64,000 nt of DNA from positions 430,001 to 494,000 of the forward strand of contig JAKOON010000006.1 of assembly GCA_022577435.1 (NCBI GenBank). Direction: 5' to 3'. The notes beneath the pieces are model-generated. The model did not search any database. It worked only from the letters and a program-made list of their open reading frames with translations, and was not told the DNA's origin. Of this stretch, positions 1 to 12,660 are shown piece after piece; positions within the stretch are counted from its first letter, which is position 1; every line of letters begins with the position of its first letter. A program made the translations under genes and the position numbers. Source of the DNA: Embiotoca jacksoni. Lineage: Eukaryota; Chordata; Actinopteri; Embiotocidae.

Positions 1-1557
1 ATGTATTCATTTGAGGTGGGGTTATACTGGAACAAAACTGATATCTTTTTAATGGTAAGGCTCTTACGCATTTGAAATATACATTAGCTTGTTTTTCATA
101 CCGCCAAAACCTACAGCAAAACCTCTCGGGTCACGTCCCACTAATGTAAACCAGCTGACATCAACACCAACGTAATAACTTTCTATCAAAAGAAACTTCT
201 TCTTAAAACAGAAAAAGAAGATTGACCATTTTACTTAACTCTGATGCATCTTATTTCTGGACACATATGATACGGCAAAAAAAAAAACCGCTCCATGCCA
301 CAGACGAGCGTAAAAGGAGACCATCCTGTTTTGAGGCCCGGCTCGCGAAAGAGTGTTTAAAACAGCTAATAATCCCAGTTCACACCATCTACCCATTACC
401 AGTCCCCGAGTTATAGTAATCTGGATTAAAACATCTGGAACAGCCCCCTTCTGTGACCGGTGAGAGAGATAAAATGATACGGCACAGCTCGCTCTACCTA
501 CTGACTCCCATCAGCTCAAAACAACTCTCGCACGGTTCGTTTCGGTGGCGCCAGGTGTAGCGGAAAAAATGCGTACATGGGAAAAAGGCAGCGGTGGCCA
601 TGTCGCAAAACCGCGCTCGATTATTTTTTTTTTTTTAGTGTTGTTTTTTTTAGCTGGAGGTCCTCGGTTCGCCGCTGCAGCTGGCTGTTGGCGAAGCGTT
701 ACGTAGCCAGCGAGCCACTGACCTAATTCCACAAATCTGTTGGCCTAAATCACAGGAACTCTCCAAATAAATGAGAGCTGTCCTGAGAGCGGCGGGGTTT
801 AGCCACACAGCCGCCGAGGTGTAGATGACACACAGGGGTAGTAATGGACCGCAGTGTGCCGGGTGTGGGTGCTTCATCCTATCACTTATCGTTTAGTTTT
901 ACAGTCCCAAATTAGAAAGTGAGGGTATTAGAATAATCTTAGGGGGCCAAAATACCTCTTTGCTTTTTACATATTTAGCGTAATTCGAGGCTATTTTGGA
1001 CACGGGGGGGTGGGGGGGGGTTGGAAAATATGGGCGTGGGAAGAGTAGAAACATGCTTTATTATTGGCGTTCTCATTTTACTTCATCAAAATCTCAGCGA
1101 CCACCTGTCTTCTTGAACATTTCTTTCTGTGAAATTTCGTCCGTCCGTTCGGTCGGGATCCCTCCGCCGCTCGGAGCATTAGCTGCAGGTCGCGTTACAA
1201 TTAGCCGTCGAACCTTTGACTGCTGTGATTGTAATCTCGGCCACAGCACACGACAGTACAGTACAGTCGGTCGTACCGGCGAAGGGTTCTCGACAACAAA
1301 CACAGAGAGATCAAATTCAGGTGATTCATGATTCGGCGAGACAGAATGAGGATCGCAAACTCGGGATGGACTTATGAGTCGCAGCTCATTGGGTTATGAT
1401 GGGAACGGTCTTGAACAACTGGAGCAGTGTCGGAGGGGAGGGAAAGGGGGAGGGGGAGGGGGAGGGGAAAGGGATGACGGCAAACAATGCAAGGTAAAAA
1501 AGTTCAACTAGATTTAGCTCGGTAAGCTAGCGGAGTGAGCACATCTGTCTGACTGAC
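1..1557. other. rims1 intron (downstream of exon 4), noncoding
   Basis: I see no PDZ-encoding exon here. Notable content is a T/A-rich low-complexity stretch at about 627-650 and a G-rich quadruplex-capable run at 1432-1473. Confidence 0.7.
1432..1473 (+). other. G-quadruplex-capable G-rich run
   Basis: At least six runs of three or more G, separated by A or AAA, about 85-125 nt beyond the rims1 exon 4 donor (C-rich in the transcript). Confidence 0.6.
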
Positions 1558-2459
1558 CTTTCTCGCTGACGCTTTCCATGTCCACGTCCTCGCAGCTGGT
1601 GTACTCGGGCGTGGAGCCGCCCTCCTCCTCTGAGCTGCTGATGGACATCTGCCTCTTGTTGACTCCGCGCTTGCTCTTGTATGACCGCGGAGGGGGCGGC
1701 CGCAAAGACTCCGACTGGTCCGAGCTCTGAGAGTCCTTCCTCAGCAGGTTATCCCCACCTTTGTCCCTTGGTGTCCGTGTCGTACCGGGCTCCGGGCGGC
1801 CGTTGCTCGGGCCCCAGTCCGGAGGCACGGGTCCCCCAGGTTGGGGCCCCGATCTTACTCCACCTCCGGCGGGCGGCGCCCCACCTCCGCCCCCCACGGT
1901 CCTATCCACAGAGTAGGCTCGGTGGTTCTCGAGGAGGACCTTGTGGTCTCCCTCCCCACCTCCGCCCCTCCTGGCCAGACGGTTTTCAGGCACCTCCCCC
2001 GCGCCGCCGCCTCCCCCTCCGTCACCGGGCCCAAGTCCGACCTCGTTGATCGCGAGATCACTGTGTCGTCGTTCGTGCCGCACCTTGGACACCTTGGCGT
2101 GCATGCGCATCTCCTGCTCCTCCTTCTGCGGTTTCACCGGGTATCTCGCCAGGTTGGGGTCACTACGGTAACGGTTCTGGAACTCCTCCTCGCGTCGCTG
2201 CCGCTCCCTCTGCTCCTCGTCCTCCGGCCGTCTCCGGTGTGTTTCTGAACGACCCAGGTTCTTGTCTCCCTCCTCGTAGTCCTGGGAGTGGATCTTCTCC
2301 AGCCGCCGTCCGTCTCCTAACCGCCTCTCTCCTCGGTCTCCGAGACCCACGCGCTCATCCAGGGATGACTGAGACTGCAACCTGCCGGCGGGTCTCCGGC
2401 CACTGCCGCGTCCCATGCCTCCCTTACCGTTTTGTTCATGGAGGGAAACTGGCCTTTTC
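1558..2459 (-). CDS. rims1: rims1 coding exon 4 (large linker exon before PDZ)
   Basis: The acceptor AG is at 2460-2461 and the donor GTCAGT starts at 1557. Length is 902 nt. The exon encodes EQNGKGGMGRG, RRLEKIHSQDYEEGDKN, the conserved RYRSDPNLARYPVKP block, RHERRHSD, a glycine-rich stretch, SSDQSESLRPPPP and STPEYTSCEDVDMESVSEKG. These are the usual landmarks between the RIM zinc finger and PDZ domain. Poly-Gly tracts (coding GC-rich repeats around 1880-2030) are likely length-variable. The start chosen is the splice acceptor, not the internal ATG at 2416, because reading frame and homology continue upstream of that ATG. Confidence 0.94.
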
Positions 2460-5400
2460 CTGGATAAGAAGAGGATTAATTTTAAGCCATATCGTCCAAG
2501 GACATGAGCATCATTTGCTTAATAACAGCTGATAAAAGTTGGGATTTTGCTAAAAAAAAAAAAATGTTTTGGACAGAGAGATCCTGTGCTTCTTTTCTAT
2601 ATCCTTTTATTTGCCAAATCTTCTTAGTTCAATATGAACAGATTAAAAATTCAACAAACCAAGATGAGACAGTGATGAAGTCTTACCTAACTCGCCCAAC
2701 AAATGAAAACAAAGAGATTGAGTCAAAGACCTCTCAAGACTAAAATCTGTGACCCAGCTTCTCCCCTGGTTAAGCTAAAGCAGACACATCTATTTATTTT
2801 TTTTACCCCGGGGGATTAAAACAACGACAGGAGCTTCAGCAGATATAACACATAAACTGGGTCCCCGGCCTTCTCCTGTGGCATTTGAAGCTTTCTCAGC
2901 GTTGAAAAAATATACTTCCCCTTCTCCAAGTTCTTCATTTCACTACCACGTTAACGCCGTGTGCCTTACTTTTCTCTCGGCGGTTCACTCTGGGAGCGAG
3001 AGCCCGGCATGGCGTCGCCCCCCTTGGCGGCGGTGACACCGGCGGGTGGCCCTGCGTTGGTGTTGGTGCTGGAGGGCGGGGCTTGGGACCTGGAGCGGAG
3101 CAGCTTCCTGTCCCGTTGGGCCTCACCTCCCGTGTCCAGGTCGTTCAAGGAGGCGCCCAGGTTCCCAGGTCGCACCCCCGACCCCGAAAACCATTCTCCT
3201 GATTTGGTAAGAATCTCCTGCTGCTTACGGCACAGGTTGCATACCCACATTACCTGGAAAGGGGGTCGAGAGGACACGAGCGTTTAGCAGCATTAAATGA
3301 GGGGAATACCAGGCATGAAAAAAAAAAAAGGTTAGGCATGCCTGTGACACAAAATCTACGCAAACACAAATAAACTTTATTCACCTCCCACCAAAACAAA
3401 TGCAGTACTGTTAACTTCATGTTTGTTCTACACATTAAAAAAACTCTAAAAAAAAACAAACAAAAAAAAACAAATGGGGGGCAGATCAACTTTACGAAAA
3501 GCAAAAAAAAAAAAATATACAACATCCTGTCGGTCCTACACTTGTTTTTCCCTCCTTCCTTTTGCAACAGCTAATCAAATATTAAAGAGCACTCGGGTAC
3601 GACAGACCATGCTGTTTCAACACATCCATTGTCTGTGAACACAGCGCGACGTAGGGTTCTGTAGGCTACTGCGATTGGAAAAAAAATTAAATAAAAGAGG
3701 TCATGTTTCACCTGTCATGTGTATGACTCTTAGTGCATTGTATGGATAAACTGTTTAATTTTCTAGATGAGAAAAAAAAAAAAAAAAAAAAAAAAAAAGG
3801 TCATTTGCAGGGCTCCAGTAAAACTGGAGATGGAGACAAGTAAGTCTATAAACACTGTGCTGAATATTATTTTCTTCATCTTTGCACAAGCTGGGAGTGA
3901 TTTCTCCAATTCAGGCACTAAAACATATACATATATATATATATAAATATATATATATATACACAAATATATAACCTACAGTGAACGCTCACAAAGTAAG
4001 ACTGATGATTACAGACAGGTGCAGAAATAAAAAGATCAAATTTGATTCCTCATCCTCTAAATCAAACCCTTTGTCAAGCATCCGATACTCACATGTAGCC
4101 ATGGCTACCGAATACCACCTCACTTCGAGTGCACAAAAACAAGGATTTATCTCCCTCCGTATTTTATAATCCCGCCGGTTTTATTTTGCAGAGAATACGT
4201 CCACAGCAAAGAGGAAACACGGCACGTCTTCGTAATTCCAGCGCACAACCTTCGGCACAAGCTGCAAACAAACAAAAAAACAAACAAAAAACACTTCTGG
4301 GACCCTTTGGAAACCCCCCCCCAAAAAAATTGTACTCCTTGACGGCCGGCGGGATGCAGCGTTAGCAGTCAGTTAGCTTTGGGCGTGCCAAAGCACATTC
4401 ATCATGGCCTGATTGAATCCTAGTTGGCGCATGTCCAGACTAATCTAAAGTAAATCAGCTGCCCGCACGGCCCACAGCTGTCGGGCAGCCGCCCAGGCAC
4501 ACACTGCAGCCTCTTTCTCTCCGGGTCTTTCTCCACCTCGGTACCTCGGCTGGAGGGGCCGCAGATTAGCAGCGGACGTAATCCTTTCAGCTCTTCGCCA
4601 TTATTCAACTCATCACCGGCTGACAATACCGCCTCACAATCCATAACTTCTAACTTATAGTGCCCTCCAACCTCCTCCTCCATCATCATCATCATCATCA
4701 TCATCACCCCCCCACCCCACCCCCACCCTCAGGCACAGCAGGTTGGAGATTAAGCCCAGATGTCCCAGCCCCCCTTTTTCTCTCTTCTCTCCTAGTGCAT
4801 GATGGGATATAATTCTATACACACTGGAATTTTGCTTGAAAAAAAGGTGCCAATTCTTCACATCTGGATATTTAAGCTAAAGTGATTTTTTTTTTTTTAA
4901 CTCGTCAAATAAATTTGGGATTTGGGTGCTTTTCTTGAAACTCGCTCAATATTATACGCATTCAGTTTGTGACGTTTGTGAATTTTATTTGATTTCAGAT
5001 GCCACTTTGAGGTGTCAGTTTTACAGGTGCCGACCAAAATGTGTCCTTTAAATTCAGCATCAAATACTGTCAAGATTTCTGGTCTGGATTTAAACATTCT
5101 TGTTGAGCTACATGTGTTTTCTCTCCATTCAACATCTGCAACCTTTGCCAGGTGCCGCAAAAACAGATCGGACATGATCTTATCCAGACAAGCACGCAAG
5201 GTCGGAGATACGCTTCCTTTAAACTACGAGTTAGCGCCCGTGTGATGGGGGATTCGTGTGTCCCGCCTTCTGTTTGGTTGCGCACGTCCTCACAAATAAA
5301 CGCGATGCGTCAGCAAGCTGCAATATAAAGATGACCTATGGGGGGCAGTATGGAGGCGCGACACGGTCAGGGACCTGCCAAAACAAAACGGAAACAAGTC

Positions 5401-6565
5401 CGAGACCGTTACATCCGTGCATGGTGGAAAATTCTGGAAAAACAGGACGGCGTCGATTGCGTGTTTTGAGAATCAGCAAAGTAGTGAGCCCATCGATTGC
5501 TTATTGTTTACATCAGGCAAATCCGGACGTTATAATGTTGTTTCTCTGGTGCGCCCTCTGCTGGAGTCCTCCAGTACCCCAGTATGTGATCGATAACGCT
5601 CATGACACAAACATTTGTCAAAGCGAATGACACCCTGCTTTACCATCTGAGACACACAAAGGACTATTATCTTTACGGTATTCCCAGTCGATGAGTCAGC
5701 AAAATGTTAACGCAAACTTCTTTCAAGCAACGTATATTACTTGAATCGCGTAGATTTCTAAACATACGTAACGTTTCTTGTGCGAAAAACATGATCTTTT
5801 CCTAACCACTCAACCAAGTAAATCACCTTACTTTTTCATGCCTTGGCAAGGCAAAACGTGACACTGACGCGGTGCCCTCTAGTGGACTGATGGGTGTATT
5901 GCTTGATATCAGGTTGAAGGCTGGACGTTTCAACCATGCAAAAACAAAAACTGAAATACAAGAGTTTATTAGATCCTCTGAGTGGGCGGCTTTTTTTTTT
6001 TTTTTTTTTTAAAGATCTCAGCTGCCATAAAACCATGTCTTACTGGACAAATTTTCAATAATACATTATTTACAGTAGGGAACAATGGATCATCTTGCTT
6101 TTTCTAAATCAGCTCCCTACCATTTCACAAAAAAAAAAAGAAATAAACTATGATATATATATATATACGTAAAGGATCATATCGTTTTAAGAGTTTTAGG
6201 ATCATTTATAACTTATAGGACGGGCAAAATCATCGCTTGAATTTTTATTTTTGTGTGTTGTCCACAAGCTTAATCCCTCAAATGACATCATCGTATGGAA
6301 GAACGCACATCGACTGTTTCTCGGCGTGTTCTCAAAACCAAAGAGAGATGCATTTAAAACTGCTCTCATTATCTAATAGCCGGGCTTCGTGTTTTTACAG
6401 AGCCTTCACTGCAGGAGGGGGAGGGGCAGAAAGCAATAAAGAACTTAAAGAAAACACACACACACACACATAAAGGATATAATTCATATAATCCTTCGCT
6501 GGAGTGATTGCACTCTATTCCTGGATAGCCTGAAAGATATTGTTGGGGGAATTAAGAGTGTGTGT

Positions 6566-6605
<40 letters not shown>

Positions 6606-6824
6606 ATGTGTTGGTGTGTGTCTGTTAGTGTGTGTGTGTCCGTCACAGTGTTTATGTTGTACATAAAATGCTGAAGCCCCGCCCTACGGCGTGTAACACG
6701 TGTTCACGGTGGAGCTCGCTACCCGGGCCGGCCGGAGCGTGATGAGAGAGCCTCCAATCGGCTCCCTCCGTCCAGAGGCAGCCCACTCCGGTGTCACCTC
6801 GAGTTCATCTCGCTGCACGCTGCA

Positions 6825-6921
<97 letters not shown>

Positions 6922-7008
6922 GATGTGTGTTATGGTATGTATATGAAGGACGATTCTGAAACCTTCTTGCCTGGAAGAGTGCGGCGTGGGCGACTGCCTG
7001 TAGGCGAG

Positions 7009-7107
<99 letters not shown>

Positions 7108-7224
7108 GAGAATGAGCGGTGCCATTTCGGTCACGTAATAATGTCAACCTCCTTCTGCCTAAAAATGTGCTTCTCCATGGTAACCGCATCACAGAGAGGA
7201 GCCAGTGAGAGGAATGGGTACCAA

Positions 7225-7304
<80 letters not shown>

Positions 7305-8084
7305 TCCAAAAATACAATGACAGCAGAGAAATTGTTAAATATCTTCACAGACTTGAGTCACTGCAACCTTTAACATCATTTGAACCTGAATGTTTAATCT
7401 CTTTTTAATTGTCTTCCTTTTCCCTCTCATCTCCTTTCCTGTCCTTTTTCTTTCCTTTGCTGACTTCCTCTTCATTCCTTTCCAATCCTTTACTCTAATT
7501 TCCTCGCCACTCATTTTCTTCTTTTTTATTTCCCTTCCTTTTTCCCAAGGTTTGACTTCCTTTTCTGTTTTTGTCTTTCCTTTCCTTATTTCCTTACTTT
7601 GACGTTTCTTTTTCTTGTTTCCTTTCCTTTCCTTTCCTTTCCTTTCCTTTCCTTTCCTTTCCTTTCCTTTCCTTTCCTTTCCTACCCTTTCCTTTCCTTT
7701 TTGTTCCTTTCCTTTCCTCTCCTCATCTCCTTCCCATTTATTTCCCTTCCTCTCTCTTCGCTCACCTTCCCTGACTTTGCTCTCCTCGCCCTCTCGCTCA
7801 GCTGACACACCTGGCTGACTTGACAAATGAAGACACCACACACCTGTCACTCATATGTCTCCACACCCCCCTCTGTACCCCTCCCACCCCCCTTCATCTC
7901 CAACCCTCAGGGCCGCCGCGTCCATCTGCTGACAGAACGGCGAAGGCGTACGTCTCCGCCGCAGCTCGGCGTTCATCAGCAGCTGGCGGCGAGAGCAAAA
8001 ACTCATTTAAGCCCGGATTGTGTGAACATCAGCTTTTCCTTAAATGGGCAGAATAGATGGGAGCTTTGGGGGTGGTGGAGCAGT

Positions 8085-8115
<31 letters not shown>

Positions 8116-8912
8116 GGGCAGATGGCATTCAGTGTGTGTAGCGACCCCGCCCTCCACACACACACATAAACACACACCTCGACAGGATGACATACGAGGC
8201 AGCGCCGGGTGTAAACTGCCATCGTTCACGGGGAATGGTAAATCCTGAATGGCGGGAGAAGAAAGACGGCCGCCAAAGACATAATGCTCCATTTCCCCTA
8301 ATAAGGTCGTAGATCAACTCGGCAAGCAGGTCCTGAACGGCGCTCGGCGGCGGCGAGGAGGAGCGCTGAAAAGAACAGCTGAGGGCCGTACGTGGCTGTA
8401 AATCCACGCCGTTTTCTGATCTCGGTATGACGGAGGACACTCCGCTCAATGAAAAAGCACACAATCATGATGAAGGATCAAAAATCAAAGCGACATGCGA
8501 TGGGGACAGTAAATTCTCAACCGGTTCCATCTGCGATCTCAGGAACCTTCTTCTTTCTTTTTTTTTCAACTCGGAGCAGGAAGAGCGTCTGTGGATTTTG
8601 ACAGATTTTTGTCTGCATTTTATGTCTTTATGGAAGAGCTGACAGCAGAGACAGATGACAGGAAATGAGAGGAGACCGAATGGATAGAAGACACAGAGAG
8701 AGAGCGAGAGAGAGAAGGAGCGTGAAGTGTTGTGGAAGCTGCAGATCCAGCCGTGTATGAGAGGAGAGGGGCGGCGGGTTAGTCATCGAGTACCGAGGAA
8801 CATGATTGAGATTATGCGGTGCATCCTTCCTTTCCGATAAAAAGTGCAGCGTCAGCTTGACGCACCGAGCGAGCGAGATTTTGTGTGGCCTGTATCAGCG
8901 TGAATCTGTGTG

Positions 8913-8966
<54 letters not shown>

Positions 8967-9115
8967 TGTGTGTGTGTGTGCGTGTGTGTGTGTCGATTGT
9001 AGACTGCAGGCCATAAACTATTTAAACCACACAGGATGCTAAAGACTTATAAATAAGCACAAAAAACAAAAAACAGCCACAACCAGAAAAGACCCAAAAA
9101 AAAGACCATTTACAG

Positions 9116-9182
<67 letters not shown>

Positions 9183-12100
9183 ACTGGGAGGCAGTGCTCC
9201 TCTACAAAGCAGACAGATTGTTCAGCGGTTTGTTCCGTTTCTGGAAGCCATCTGGAGCTGACATTAAACACACACATAAACAAACACTCAGACATTAACA
9301 AGCTGGAGCACCGGCGGACGCAGGGCTGCCCGTCAGGGAGGACGACGAAACACACGATGGTTTTTACCCCATCGAGGTAGAAAGACGCATTGCTTCAACG
9401 CGGCTTGGTTACCGTGGCGACGCCTCCCACGCTTTATACCGGCGGCGGCGCATTCACGGTCAAAATGATCGGTCATTTTTGAAACAATGGCTCTTTGATT
9501 TCGTGCGATAAGTGTCCCGTGTACATTTTTGTCAGCTGCCGCATGCCAGCTAATGTTAGACTTTTTTTTAAAATTCCGCACATTCAACGCCTAAAAAAAA
9601 AAATCCCCCTAATTCTTTAATACGTCTGAGAATGTATAACTCTGTACAGTATCCATATCTCCACCCACCTCTCCACACAAAATGATCCTGAGATCAACAC
9701 CAAGCTGCGACCGACAGTTACGTCGCCCGTCGGTTTGTTGAAATGCCGTTTTGAAGCACGAGTTTTGCGGTTTTTTCCGTCGCCATCTTGTTATTGTGGC
9801 GCCAGAACTGACGAGCTCAGGAGGAGCGGTGGATTTGAATGGATCTGTTCGCCCACCTATAGCAGGATCCTGACCGCACCAAAGGCCTGTCGATCAAACA
9901 AACACGCCCCGGCCCAAAACATACTGTTTTTTGAGGCCTAATCTTTAACTAGTGACGGGATTATTGTCAGAAGGACCGCCAGAAAACTAATAAGAAGGAG
10001 CGACTTTAGCAGCTGACACGAACCTTTAACGGACCTCAACGTGAACGGGGTTTTCAGACTACATTCACAGCGAAGACTCAAGCTGCGAGGAATAGGTGGG
10101 CGGAGTCAGACTAATAATAACACCACAAGCTAATATAGATAGTTAATGATAAACTAACTCCATTAACTCTGACAGCAACCACGATAGTTCGAAACTATGG
10201 GGAAACACAACGCAGTGGACATGCTAATAGTGACTTTTCGTTTTGGTCATGAGACTTCTCTCTTCACTCAGAGAACCAAGGTCACAACGTAACCACATTT
10301 GCTCTGTTGTCTTTCAACTATCTCTCCACTCAGTTACATATTTCATATGTATGGATTTGGAAAGATAGTCTCGTCACTCAGAGAACCAAGGTCACAACGT
10401 AACCGCATGCTTTTGGAAGTCACACTTGGCTTTAAGTTATTTCCTATAATTACAGTTAACATTAGAGCAAATAAAATGCAGTGTTTATTTCATTCCTCGG
10501 GAATTTGCTCTTGAGTTTTCATAGCTGCTGTAGGAAGTGTTGCTCAAACTACAGCGACGTGCGACATCCCTTCAACGCATGAAAAATCCAAAGCTTGATA
10601 GACCTGCCGTGCTATTAAAAGCACTATGTGAGGTGCAGAGGTAGAAAAAAAAAAAAAAACATATTTAAGCAACGAATGAGTCATCTCCACTCTTGAGAAA
10701 TTGCTGTGTTATACCAAATCTACAAACAGCGCAGCCTGAATGAACAATGAGTCGTCTTTTCTGCCCTCTAACCTCACTAGGTGCTTCTTAACCTCAATGT
10801 ATACACACAGTAAAACAATGAATCCTCCGTCTGACTATTGAAGGATTGAGCCACAAAATTCACATCCGTTCTCTTCACCATTTCGGAGTTCGACAAGGCG
10901 CAGCGGTGCGACGCCATTTTGCAGTGACCAAGCATCGAGGGGGAAACGATAAGTGGACAAGGTGGAACATATATATATATATATATATACCTGGGCCCCT
11001 CCCGTCTCCCCATGGCAAGGCTGGTCTGGTCTCAAACACACAGGCAGGGAAAGCATGCACAGGCATGAGTGTGCATTCATGATGCATTCAGATAAAACGT
11101 CTGCTTTTCTTAAATGCATGCCAGCTGAGACGCCAATCTCCCAGAACCCCGTTTTTATTTTTTTGGGTTTTATCAGAATACCCATTACCCTCCCCTCCCA
11201 GCACAGCCATGCCCACAGCCATAGGAAGAGGGGTCGGGATGGGTCAGGAGGGTTCAGACGCCCCCCTGCGGACGGCCTTGTGTTATGGCTCATGCTCGAT
11301 CTGCCCGCCGGTTGGTTTTCAGGGTCTGCATTCATTCTCAGAAGTATTTATCCTGAACATGGTCTGTGAGACAAACACCGATGGTGGGTCCGAATTCCTG
11401 TGAATGAGCACAGACCCGAGTCTCAACCCGGTATCGCGGCGAAGCGTGAAATAGACACGCCGGAACCTTGCAGCAAAACGTGGAATTGCCACACTTTGGT
11501 CTGTCTAAAGCGTGACAGTTTCACGTTTTGAAAAGGTGTGAAACTTACACGCACGTAAATGTCACGCGATACGGGATCATGTGACGCAAGGTCACGCAAC
11601 AGAGGCAACGAAGGACATTTTTTGAAGTCAGGAGGGTTGGCTTGGTGGCATTAGTCAGACTGCCATACGGGACGAATCCAGATGGTGACAACGTTTTTAT
11701 AGTTATTTTTGGTTTCCTAACCCCACCCATGTGCTTATTTAGTAACCTCACCCATGTGCTTATTTAGTAACCCCAAGCATGTGTCTTAGCTATAAGTAGA
11801 ATTTTCCTGTAAATCAACTGTCTCTACGCATGCAGTAGGTTTCATTTTCGTCCACTACAAGAAAACGTGAAACTGTCACGCCCAGACAGGCCAAAGCGAG
11901 ACCATTTCACGTTTTGCTGAAGTCGACCGGCGTGTCTATTTCACGTTTTGCTGTAGTGGACCGGCGTGTCTATTTCACGTTTTGCTGTAGTGGACCGGCG
12001 TGTCTATTTCACGTTTTGCTGTAGTGGACCGGTGTGTCTATTTCACGTTTTTGCCGTGATACCGGGTTGCGAGTGTGGAGGGAAGGGACAACAGTATAGT

Positions 12101-12594
12101 GACCCATGCAGCAGAAATCCATCACCCAGCAAGTCTTACCCTGTCCTTCACTATGAGACACTTTGGAAGGAGGGGTGGGGGGGGAGGAGACAGACAATGG
12201 ACACAGAGTTAGTCAGGTGGAGAGAATACTTGCTGAGGACACAACAGTTCCCGAGGTCTCCGCCCCCACAAACACCAAACCTGTACGACCTACCAGGGAC
12301 TCCCTCTGTTCTGATAAGTCAGTAATCCATAAGTGGATTTGTGCAAACACTGGCTGCGTTTCAATCCAATAGCTCGCTCTCTCGCATCTCATATCGCTGC
12401 TTTTTTTTGTCTTTCAGCTGGGGAGAAAAACTAAACTTAGAAATTGTTTTAAAATCACCTTTACAAAGGACAGAAATCAACATTCGAGAGTTCTCAGCCC
12501 TCAGATCTGAACGCAGCCGGCGTTTTTTTCCTCTTTTTTTTTTTTTTTTTTTTTTTACCTTCGGGTGGCACAAACATCACAGTATCACAGAGAG

Positions 12595-12660
<66 letters not shown>

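Noticed and set aside
4420..4861. Minus-strand frames with poly-Met or poly-Asp
   Set aside because: They are translations of an (ATC)n microsatellite.
6700..7348. Long open frames on both strands (up to 206 codons)
   Set aside because: They are Cys-Val or Thr-His translations of GT/CA microsatellites, not genes.
11928..12056. Regular 34-bp repeats that could suggest a CRISPR array
   Set aside because: The units are directly adjacent without spacers, lie inside a transposon and are in a vertebrate genome.
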